From: Glomus cerebriforme
Taxonomy: Eukaryota; Glomeromycota; Glomeromycetes; Glomerales; Glomeraceae
Direction of reading: 5' to 3'
NCBI GenBank assembly: GCA_003550305.1
Contig: QKYT01000444.1
Coordinates: 1 to 44,395, forward strand
DNA: 44,395 bases
The translations under genes were made by a program, and so were the position numbers. The notes beneath the pieces are model-generated. The model did no database searches and was not told where the DNA came from. It was given only the letters and a program-made list of their open reading frames with translations. Each line of letters opens with the position of its first letter. Position 1 is the first letter of the stretch. Below are positions 35,401 to 44,395 of this stretch, piece by piece.

Positions 35401-36266
35401 GATGATAAGGATACTAAAGATGTTTATGATGACGAGGATTTCAGTAATAACAATTAAACTAAATGTAAATAATGTGAATGATACTATGCATATGGAACAA
35501 CTTCAATCTTCTAAAATAGATGAATAATGATCATGGTTATAATTATTTGATGAAATCTCCATCATGGAGTAGAGGTAAGTTATTTGTTGTTGTTAAAAGC
35601 TCGATTTTCTTTTGATATTAAAATTTAGTAATAAACTTCTTTTCCGTATTAGGCCCAAAAACTTTTGAATAAAAAAGCGAAGAAAGAAAGAGAATTTGAA
35701 GATCTTCGGGAGAAACACCTCAACAAATGTGGATAGAGGATTTAGATGATTTCTTGGAATCTTGGGATGTGAGTTTATGCATTCGGTAATGATTTACTAA
35801 TTTAATTTTAATAATAACGTATGTTAAATAAATTACAGGAAATTTTAAGACAGAAGCAGTAACAAAGGAAGTTCAAGTAGACATTACCTAATGCGGAATC
35901 ACTTGATAAAAAGAAAACAAAGAAAAGATGGTCAGAATGAAGTCAAAGATCACACAATGGGTCTTGGTCCTGTTGATGATAAAAATAAGAAACGAACCAG
36001 AGTTGGAATGTAGAAGACACTACAAATCGCGAAGAACCGGAAGTCGTAGCACCGCAAAAACGTACTAGAAAGAATTATCAAGTATACGACTTCAGAAATA
36101 CCATCTCTGAAAACAAAAGAGGAGCCAGACTCCGAATCAATGACCTTCCTTGTGGCTGAGAAAATGAAGAAAAACGGAAGGTCATCGATTCTGATATTGA
36201 ATTTGTGGAGTCTCAGAGAAACCTAAAAAATGCCCACGAAGAGCTGGTGTGAAGGTTAAAAATTAA
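32430..36266 (+). pseudogene. TOP2: DNA topoisomerase II pseudogene (TOP2), introns retained
   Basis: Broken copy of the nuclear type II topoisomerase, which passes one DNA duplex through another using ATP. Recognisable blocks in order: LRPDTYVGSIES (32486); VDEILVNAADNK (32611), with a GT donor after it; RNGYGAKLA (about 32829) of the ATPase domain; ITFKPDFEKFNM (about 32905); FDSQTKENLTLKP; DCTLILTEGDSAKSLAVAGL of the TOPRIM domain (33547 on); GFPLRGRLLNV and YGHDHDGS, where several residues around the metal-binding aspartates are missing; GDGQFGTRAQGGK; SARYI with the catalytic Tyr codon at 34421-34423; NPRNIVNNLKRLINDEEPIP with an in-frame TAG at 34703 where Trp is expected; YNSPEEFLKEFYDYRLEYY; WIEDLDDFLESWD; and a basic tail ending at 36264-36266. 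Many frameshifts and stops separate them. Retained introns (e.g. the GTGAGT donor near 34540) show duplication, not retroposition. Confidence 0.9.
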
Positions 36267-37151
36267 CTGATGAATGAGGAATGATTTAGAAATAACATAT
36301 GTAAATAAAGTTATGATTGGTTCGTTATGATGATTTTTGCTTATATGCAATGCAACTACAACCAGCCAAACTGGTTTTAAACCAATTGGATCACTCAAAA
36401 ATTCGTGAATAAGGATTTGATTTAGCCGAGGCTAACATCCGCATATATGTGTATAGTATATAGAGGAACACAAAAGAAGATAATATTTGTGCCGCTAACA
36501 TGTGAAATCCGAAATTTAATTGACAAGGTATTAACCTTTTTTAAACCATTCGTTTCTCGCGTAAAACCATTAACAATTTAAAACTAACTTTTTTTTTTAA
36601 AAAAAAATAGGATTGATCCTGATGAAGAAATGACAATTAAATATGTAAAGGGGATTATGAGAATTCAATTAAAAATATCACAAGATAAAATAAAACGTCT
36701 AAAAGTAAAAAAATAATATCTAATAGGTCTTTTTTTCTTCTTTTGTTTAAATTTCAAATTATATTACTATTGCAACTTCCCCTTTTTTATGTTTTTAGTT
36801 TTGTTGGATTGCAAAAAAAATATGAAGTATAATAAAGATGTAAAACTTTTGTGCAAAATATACTATATATGTCTATAAATGTTAGTGATGTTAGTGATAT
36901 AATTAGATTACGTGGCGAATATTAGAAATGGTGTTACGTTCCATTCGCGAATAGGATAGTAATTAACTAATCATAAATATCATGTGATCAATACTTTATA
37001 ATTTCGCGTTCAGTAACCTTAAAACCCATTTCGCTTATAACGAATTTCAAGTTGTACAAGTATTTTTTTTATTACAAAAAAGTATTTTTAAATGAAAATA
37101 TATTTGAGTAAATTTAAATAACTTTTAAATAACTTCCTTGTGTTCTTAATA
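36267..37151. other. intergenic region
   Basis: No gene seen. It includes AT-rich runs and the presumed promoter of the downstream zinc-finger-like gene. Confidence 0.4.
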
Positions 37152-37702
37152 ATGATACAACCTCTTACTCCAAACTCTACTCCAAACTCACCTATACGAC
37201 AGTCCATTTCACGATGTTTTACATGCAAGAAAATTTTTAAATCTAAAAGAGGTTTGATGCTACATCAAGCAGCTATACGAAAATATAATACTTATCACGA
37301 TGACTTTTATTCGCTTCCTGAAAAATTTGTTGATGATTTTAAAAAAGTTTTAATTTTTCTGATACAATCGTCAACTACCAAATCATTTCAAAAAAAATTG
37401 GAATGAAATCCTTTACGTGTACTGAAAGTCAATTTTTTGCTACATTTAATGGTCATATACATTATTATTCCAAAAAATCTCGGTATTATAAATGTATTTT
37501 TGGAGGAATAGACGCGTCAACAAAATTAACTCAAATTTTTGGTGATGAGAATTGGGGAACAAAATTCTATTGTAATAATGAAACAACTTTAGTGGTAACA
37601 AATTTAGATGATACAGATTCAGAAGAAGAAAGTCCGTATAAACGAGGAGAAATAGTTTTTGAATGGAGATCTAAACAGGAAAAGGACGCGGAAGGTAATT
37701 AA
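37152..37702 (+). pseudogene. C2H2-finger-like protein gene, split by a frameshift at an A8 run
   Basis: Two open frames overlap by ATGA. The first (37152-37406, 84 aa) is Pro/Ser-rich at the start and carries CFTCKKIFKSKRGLMLHQAA, a zinc-finger-like motif with a CxxC pair and one visible His. The second (37403-37702, 99 aa) begins MKSFTCTESQFFATFNGHIH and ends in an acidic region, DDTDSEEESPYKRGE. At 37390-37397 there is a run of eight A. One extra A would join the frames into a single protein of about 180 residues. It is therefore either a recent pseudogene, a homopolymer sequencing error, or, less likely, programmed frameshifting. No known family beyond the finger. Confidence 0.6.
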
Positions 37703-38662
37703 TGCGAAGGTGGATTTTTATATGCGCATTTTTGGATAACAAAAAGAAGGATTTTATAGAAAAAAAAAATAGATTTAAAAAAAGGTTAGAAATTAGAAAA
37801 ATATAATGCAAAATTGAATTTATAGAATTTTTTTAATGGAATATAAATAAAAAAACTAAATGAAAATAAACCCCTTTAAAAAATCCATACTACACAATAA
37901 TAATATATAGAACATAAATAAAAGCTAAATTTTATTTATTCTATTGATAAAGCTGTATTATATATTAAAACTGTCTTTCACTCAGATACATCGGAAGCAT
38001 TTCAATTGAGCAGGAACATACTCAGGATTACCTCATCCTACCCCACATTTTTTTTTAAAACCCCAGTTTTTACATACCACCTTTCAAATTCCAAATATAC
38101 CCCATTTTATATATACAACATTCTATATAATTATCCATGAAAGTGCGTATAAAATTTATAAGAAACAAACATTTTTACAAATATTTATGACTATTAGTAT
38201 TTTATTTCACTTTTTTGTTTAATAAATATACTCATTTTCTAATAATATACGTCAAAAATCACTATATAGGTGAGAAATGGGTTTTTTATTAGTGAAATAG
38301 ATTTTTTACGTCTATTCAATATTCAATTTTGAAAATTTGGTTTTGCAAATGTAGATTTTTACTCAACTAATTATATAGTCACAGGATTACTTATCAGATA
38401 ATTTTTTTTAGTATTACAGAACAATTTCAGGCGGTGAAAATTATGAAAATCTTTTATTAGAGCCATTGCAAAGTAGACGATATATCACATAATCTTGATA
38501 TATAATAGTTGTGTAATTGTTAAAAATTATGTTAAAGAGGAACAAATAAATTAATTATACAAGAACTAATACATTAATATCCAAAAATCAGGAATAACAA
38601 AAGTTTGTAAATTAGATAAAATGAGGTCTAATGCTAATTATGATAAATTAGGAGAAATAAGT
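37703..38662. other. intergenic region
   Basis: AT-rich with a C-rich patch near 38025-38110 (several CCCCA strings). No gene, RNA or clear repeat recognised. Confidence 0.4.
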
Positions 38663-39131
38663 TTATCCACAAGGGCTAACTCCAGAAAATTTATTACAAT
38701 CTACTTCATCAAAATGCCAAGCAGATTCAGAACCACTAATCTCATAACAAGCATCATAATCACCTTCTACATCCTTAATATTCTTATACTCGTGTATTTG
38801 AACTTCAAACTTCCCATTTGGTGGTGGACTGTTATAATCAATTAATTGACAAGTGCCGGTGCAATCTCTGTGACCAGAGTCGTAAACCACCTGATGTGAA
38901 TCAGGATCAATTACCCACCCCCAACAGTCGATACTACTAATCAAAGTAGAAAATACTTGTATATGATGTGCTACGCATTATTTATATTGATCAAATAGAT
39001 AAAATTTATTAGAACAGGGAAAGATAAATACTTTGCTATAAATATTCAAGAGCTCTACCTTCAGCTATGTGAGTTGTTAAGAAAAAGACGACGGAGATGG
39101 TAAGGTTGAAAAAAATTTTGGAATACTTCAT
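38663..39131 (-). CDS. small secreted cysteine-containing protein (candidate effector)
   Basis: Two exons, 39131-39059 and 38955-38663, joined as GAA-G/TA, give 121 aa. Exon 1 is almost exactly a signal peptide: MKYSKIFFNLTISVVFFLTT then HIAE, with a basic start and a hydrophobic core. The mature part has six cysteines (in IDCWGWV, HRDCTGTCQL, DACYEI, VDCNKF and SPCG), plausible for three disulfides, and is acidic. The acceptor at 38957-38956 is the one that keeps frame with the exon 1 donor; two later TAG acceptors do not. No domain recognised. Size, secretion signal, Cys content and location next to repeats fit a secreted effector-like protein, but that role is inference; a secreted cell-wall or storage role is also possible. 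Confidence 0.7.
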
Positions 39132-40460
39132 GGTGAGCGTGGCAAAGTGTTTTACTAATTTACGAGTTTAAATCAATGAACGTAGTTTTTGTTCTTTATT
39201 TCAATCACATAGAGCATATTTATAAGTTTTTTTACATAACATCTCGGGGTTATCTGAATCTTATGTGAAATATGTGAAACATGTGTTCGCCATTTTATAA
39301 AAAGACACTGCTGATCCAGTGACCTTGAGATAATAACCGAAATAAAAATATCGTGTAATGCATAATGCATAATACAATTTTCTCATTCTAAAATCAGCGA
39401 AAACGTAAATAGATTTAGAAATGATCTTAGTTGTAACACAATATAAGAGTATAGTCACAATAAAATATCAAATAAAAAAGAGAAAAAAATCAATTGTCAA
39501 AATTTTCATTTTTTTTCCTTAATAATAATTAAAAAAATCTATTTTTGTTAGTAATACGAACGTCTTTTAATTTTCATGCAATTTTGCAATTTGTGAAAAA
39601 AAAAGGCATTCACTGTGGACTCTTGTACTCTAGGAGAAATATTGCACTTTATTCGAAACGAGGCGCTTACCTGTGTCAGCTGATTTTTTTGACAAAATCT
39701 TTGCGCAATTGTTGAGGAGGAATAACGGAAGCCCTCGTGATCTGTCATAATTATTGACAGTCATGTTTATAGTTGTTGCGCTTTGCGAAAGGCTTGATCC
39801 GGGTGCCTTGCACTAATATGAAATGCTTGAACATACCCGGATTTTTCCAAAATTCAGAGAACTCTTCATGATATTTCTCCCCTATTAAGCTTCTTTTGTC
39901 AGTTTACCCTTCAAATACTTGCACGTCGTCTAAATAAAATTATCAAGTGTAAAAGCTTTTTAAAAATATATTCGATAGCTACTTACATAATACGCTTATT
40001 AAATTTCTCATGACACTGTTGAGCATCGATACTTGCTTGTTCCTATCTATTTATTTTCGTGGCAACGTCCGTCAAAAAGTTCTTGTCTGACCCTTAGGAA
40101 TAGCATGTTTACGTCATTTATTAGAAGTCGAATTTGAGATTCGGTCTACTGAATAGCGGTTCGAGACATTTTTTACCAAATTTTCTACACCACGGGATCA
40201 TATTTGTCACCTGTGTCACGCCCCATTTTTCTGCCTATTTGTCACGTATTATTCATCATCAATGACATAATGTCGGCCGAAGTCACGTGGGATAGAAAAT
40301 TTGGGAAATAATGATTAATGAATTGATTAATGGAACTGTGCGTAATCCGCAGTATTTTTCTATTATTTAAATATCTCCCCTCGATCAGTCCTTAACTAAC
40401 TAACTCTTTCTCTTTCTAAATAATTTTATATTAAAACTAAAAATTTTTAAACAAATAAAC
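39132..40460. other. 1.3-kb intergenic region
   Basis: Short minus-strand open frames at 39173-39748 overlap one another in different frames and look accidental. There is a hairpin with arms ATCCGGGT (39797-39804) and ACCCGGAT (39835-39842) followed by TTTTT, and a CACGTG at 40284-40289. The last ~100 bp are pyrimidine-rich (CTAACTAACTCTTTCTCTTTC), a common feature just before fungal start codons. Confidence 0.4.
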
Positions 40461-41367
40461 ATGGCTTTCAATTTACCAACCTATGTTGGTAATCAACCCT
40501 CACATCCAACAAATATTCCTCAGAATATTACTCCAAATAATCCTACAGACAATGAGTACGCTAGGGCAGTTTTATATACTGCTGAAGTTGTTAATCGTTA
40601 TCGTAAGTTGACACAGAGCCAAAGAGTGCATTGTTTAATGATAATAGAACTTTCCTATTAATTGTAGTTATCTATTTATCTATTAGAATTTGGAGATGCT
40701 AATGATACTGATGTTGCATCAGCTTCAGACTTTATGTTTCAAGTTGGTAACGGTAAGTTTTCATCTATCACTAATACTATATATCTACAAATATTAATTG
40801 CATACTTTTATAGTGAGATTATTAGCCTTACAGCCTGGCACTTTACAAGGTGCTCCTGCATGGGCAAATCAACTTCAGCAAAACATTAATCAATTTCAGC
40901 AAAACATGCATCAAGGATTTAATCAACTTCAGCAAAACTTTCATCAAAGATTTAATCATTTAGAAATCAATACTGCAAAGGTAGTTTACCTTTTTTTTTT
41001 GTATTGATTTAATACAAACTAATCTATGTACTGTTCATATAAAGGCCTATAATGCTTCTTGTGGAGACGGAATGTCCCGTCCATGGATTGTTGTTAAAGA
41101 TGGAAACGGTGTTGATCCCACTATACCTCCTAATGTAAGTATGTAAAATATTATTTGTTTTAGCCATGGATCTAACTGATAATATTTTTATTATAGAATT
41201 TACCCCCACTCTACAATCGTAACGTCATTACAGGATTAAACAATAACGCTACAAATGCGTACATCGCTTTTTATCAAATTAATGTACCAGCGAACGCGAC
41301 AATTGCCAGAAAAAAGACGGAAATAGCAGGATATTTAGGAGCTTCCTTCGTTGGAATTTCATTCTAA
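40461..41367 (+). CDS. Mug135-like C-terminal domain protein
   Basis: Five exons, 40461-40602, 40687-40752, 40814-40980, 41045-41134 and 41197-41367, give 211 aa with consistent phases and GT/AG signals. The N-terminus is Asn/Pro-rich (MAFNLPTYVGNQPSHPTNIP). The middle has an 11-residue periodic Gln/Asn repeat (QLQQNINQFQQ, QGFNQLQQNFH, QRFNHLE), probably a coiled coil. The C-terminal half reads YNASCGDGMSRPWIVVKDGN, DPTIPPNNLPPLYNRNVITG, AYIAFYQI and ARKKTEIAGYLG. The order N-x-x-x-GDG, DPT-x-PP-NLPPL and RK-x-x-I-x-x-x-LG matches the fungal Mug135-like C-terminal domain as I remember it. In fission yeast this gene is upregulated in meiosis; the molecular function is unknown. Confidence 0.75.
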
Positions 41368-42744
41368 GATAAGGCAACTCGGCGGTTCTCGATTTCTTGA
41401 ATTATAAAATAAAAGTAATACCGTAATTTTCTACTGCGAATAGGGTCCGACTGCATTCATTCAAGGGGCTTCTTAGTTTAATATCGGTTTAAATTTAAAT
41501 TTATTTCACTACGCATAAATTACCTTCATGTTCTTAAAAGAAATTTTATGTAGTTGTATGAATTAACCTATGATATTGTAGTCAATAATAAGCAATAAAG
41601 AACAACGTAAAAATCTTGTTTGGTAAAAATTGACGATGTTTGGCTTTGCCGTTGTCATCGATGTCATAGTTTGCAAACTTTAACGCAACCTAAATCCTAA
41701 ATATCTAAATCCTCCTTCATAAGCGAATATATATAACTACCAATTTTTTTTTATAAATATTGGACTTTCATCAAAATAGGTAAATATGTAAAAGAGGCAT
41801 GTTATGTATTCTTTAATTTATCTTTAGAAATATTTTAACTTTACTAATTTTTTGTTTTTTTTAGATATAATAGTTTTAACCAAAATTGGTAAATTATAAT
41901 GTTTATGTTTATTTTTCCTTAATTTCTCTTTCTAACATTCTGCGTTACCTTATCTTCGATAGGATTTGATATAGTAATTATCATCTATAAATAATAGTAA
42001 TATTATATAATTTTAAATTTTTATAAATTATAAATTAAATAATATAAAATTTTCCTGGAGGTTGGTACTAGCAATCAGCTTCTATAAATTTATTAATGTT
42101 TTGTACTAGTTTGAAGATTCAGATCATTAAAAGGATATTTAAGTAGACTGGTTTAAGAGATTAGTTATTAGTTTCTCGTACTAGAGTATAGAGGAGATTC
42201 AGAGTATATAATATCTAAGGAGGCTTGGTAATGAGGCCTTACTTTAAAAACCTATGCATCTAAGGTGCAGCAAGTGGCACATTTTTACGTATAAGGTGGA
42301 GGGTGAATTATGGAATATATAAACTAATTTTTGTTATCTTAATGCTATTTTTAATAAATACAACATTATATATCTGTTTTACCTTCAAAAAAAAAAAAAT
42401 TAATTAATATAAAATAAAATTAAACTAATAAAATAATAAAGTAATATAAATTATATTCTATTTTATTAGTTTATTTTATAAAATTAATAAGAATTTTTAA
42501 ATTATATTTTTTTTTAATAAGTTAATTATATTTATTGTATTAAATTTAGTTTTAAAATAAAATATGAAAATAATAAGTACACTTTTATAAAAATAAAAAA
42601 TATAACTTGTTGTACAATATGAAAAATTTATAAGAGTAGTTATATATAATAAAATGTTTTAATTACAATTAATTTTTTATACTTTATTAAATCACATTTT
42701 AACCTTATACTATAATATATTATTATTAATTTTATTATTACAAT
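41368..42744. other. AT-rich intergenic region
   Basis: No open frame of note. It presumably starts with the 3' UTR of the Mug135-like gene; a less AT-rich patch at about 42100-42310 (ATGAGGCCTTACTTTAAAAA) stands out from very AT-rich surroundings but codes for nothing visible. Confidence 0.4.
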
Positions 42745-43013
42745 CAAAACTGGTTATAATGAACCTCTTTATAATAAACTCTAGATATACTTAAGATTGT
42801 TTGGTGAAACTAAAAGGTTTAGCAAATAAGCAAAATGAAGAGTTTAGACAAGTAATCTTAGATATACTGAACTTAAAATTTCAAATTTTATTAATAGTTC
42901 ATTATAAAAAGTGAGATAGTTTATATAGAAAACATAGTAATTTATTTAATGAACTTTTTTTTAATGGAACTATCAGTTCATTATAAAGAGTGTTAACTGT
43001 ATATGTAAAATTT
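42745..43013. mobile_element. pogo/Tigger-like MITE (degenerate)
   Basis: The left part reads TTATAATGAACCTCTTTATA; the right part, on the opposite strand, reads CAGTTAACACTCTTTATAAT followed by GAACTGATAGTTC, preceded by a TA. An internal GTTCATTATAAAAAGTGAG near 42897 repeats the pattern. Terminal inverted repeats of the type CAGT...CTCTTTATAATGAAC and a TA target fit non-autonomous pogo-type elements. No transposase is present, as expected of a MITE of about 270 bp. The left end is eroded. Confidence 0.45.
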
Positions 43014-43975
43014 TCACTATTTAAATTATAGATTTTGTAATTTATTGCCATAGCTAGATAGAATTAAATGATCTGTAATAAAATTATCTTTTTGAGAATT
43101 TTGCATAACCCAAAATTTTAATTTTTGAGAAAAATAAAATTGTTTTTTTTTGGATTGTGTATTTACCTAATATAAAAATGATGTTGCAATTATTTTTTCA
43201 AATCTGCAATATTGTGAAATTTTAAATCAAATTGTACATAATAATTCACAATTCTGCAATTTCAATCATGTATATAATTTGTATAAAATACAAAATCACA
43301 AATTACTCAAGATTTAGTGATTAGAATTTGTTAAAATTTATACTATTCAAATCCTTTCATTGGGATGAATTAAATAATATAAATATCATCTTTTTAACAT
43401 TAATATTATTAATGGACAACTATACAAATATTTAACAATTTTTGAAAATAAAATGTGATCTAATGATTAGATTTTAATGAATATATTAATCAATTAATCT
43501 CTATAAAAGAATTCGAATAGTATATAGGAATTAAAATCAATTCAATTGAAAATTAAATCTTGAGAATCAATTAAAGATTTGATTAATTATTTCTAAGATT
43601 CAATTCAACGATTCAATTTTTAATTTTCAATTAATCAAATCAAATCAAATTTATATAAAATAATTTCATTGAGAAATTATATTTTTTATGGTACAGCAAT
43701 TTCGATATGAAATTTTAAATTAATTTTACTAAATAAACTTTAAGATTATAAATATAAAATATAAAATAAACTTTTTTAAAAAATATAAGTTTATTAATAA
43801 TATTTGAATCCAAGCAAGTTCTTTAGGAAGTAACTAAATTATTAGCATCTGAAAAAAGTCTCTCTAATGGGATTGATATTGCTGATATGAAAAGATATTT
43901 TATTGCTATTTTATGCAATATAGAATACTGAGCTTTATTTGTTATTTACCATGCAAAAGCATTATACAGTCGTCC
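43014..43975. other. AT-rich low-complexity region
   Basis: Dominated by AATTCAATTGA-like words with weak internal repetition at about 43530-43660 (CAATTAA/GATTAATT motifs). No gene seen. Confidence 0.4.
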
Positions 43976-44395
43976 CCCTCTATAGTCACCCCCTGTATAA
44001 GCACAACCTCTGCTTTTTTTTTTCTTTTTTAACGATGCGATCTTGCGCAGATAATCTTTATTAATAAATTGTAGCATAAAAGATAAACTAAATACACATA
44101 CAAAACAAATAGACTAACTACACTACCCCTCGCTAAGCGAAAAAAGGCCGACCTGTCACCGATTGGAGAATCTGCGGAAGCTGAAACTTCATTCACAAGG
44201 TTCAACGTGCCCACACTCCAAAGCACTTGAACACCTCCACTCCAATAATCCCCGTTTCACCCCCTACGGACTCCCCAACAGTCACTGTCTTATCGCTACC
44301 CGTTAAAAATTCAACTGATATTCCATTTCTCGATACTAATTTTTAAAACAGAGGCTTTCAAGCGGGACTCTCCCGATTAGCATACAGGCATTCTT
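43976..44395 (-). mobile_element. transposon terminus followed by an antisense retroposon-like unit
   Basis: An ATACAGTCGTCCCCCTCTAT start resembles the terminus near 81-120. Immediately after it, a plus-strand T run (about 44015-44031) is, on the minus strand, a poly(A) tail preceded by TTATTAATAAAGATTATCTG, i.e. a polyadenylation signal about 20 bases before the tail. An open frame on that strand (44226-44029) contains SASADSPIGDRSAFFRLARG and then a hydrophobic stretch, LFVLYVYLVYLLCYNLLI. It lacks an ATG start within the window and is probably part of a multicopy repeat, not a host gene. The unit runs off the window edge. Confidence 0.4.

Noticed and set aside
39173..39748. Three overlapping minus-strand frames of about 65 codons
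   Set aside because: They overlap in different frames with no coding signature.

Overview
The window is nuclear DNA of a very AT-rich, intron-rich fungus. Genes are split by short GT-AG introns and separated by long A/T homopolymer tracts. The gene mix (fungal CHO2-type phosphatidylethanolamine methyltransferase, alcohol acetyltransferase, long F-box protein, KCTD-like BTB protein, Mug135-like protein) and the abundant transposon debris fit an arbuscular mycorrhizal fungus such as Rhizophagus (Glomeromycotina). That assignment is inference from gene style; no marker gene proves it.

Left part (about 1-19.8 kb) is dense and mostly housekeeping. In order: TFIIF alpha (-), a three-unit polyubiquitin (+), ribosomal protein eS17 (-), the LYR protein ISD11 (+), Sec61 gamma/SSS1 (-), an alcohol acetyltransferase-like protein (+), CHO2 (+), a macro-domain protein with a long acidic tail that spans an assembly gap (+), and a BTB/T1-domain protein (-). 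Six neighbours form three consecutive head-to-head pairs with 269-298 bp between start codons, so each pair probably shares a promoter.

Right part (about 19.8-44.4 kb) is sparse. It holds an F-box gene, a multi-exon topoisomerase II pseudogene of nearly 4 kb, a zinc-finger-like gene broken at an A8 run, a two-exon gene for a small secreted Cys-rich protein (candidate effector), and a five-exon Mug135-like gene. Between them lie SINE-like duplicated units, a ~57-bp minisatellite, pogo/Tc1-like termini, possible retroposed 3' ends and short coding relics. This contrast resembles the gene-dense versus repeat-rich compartments described for these fungi.

Exon boundaries were worked out by hand from reading frame, GT/AG signals and conserved family sequence. 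They are firm for TFIIF alpha, polyubiquitin, eS17, Sec61 gamma, CHO2 and the macro domain, good for the BTB, secreted-protein and Mug135-like genes, and approximate for the pseudogene. I found no rRNA gene, CRISPR array or convincing tRNA.
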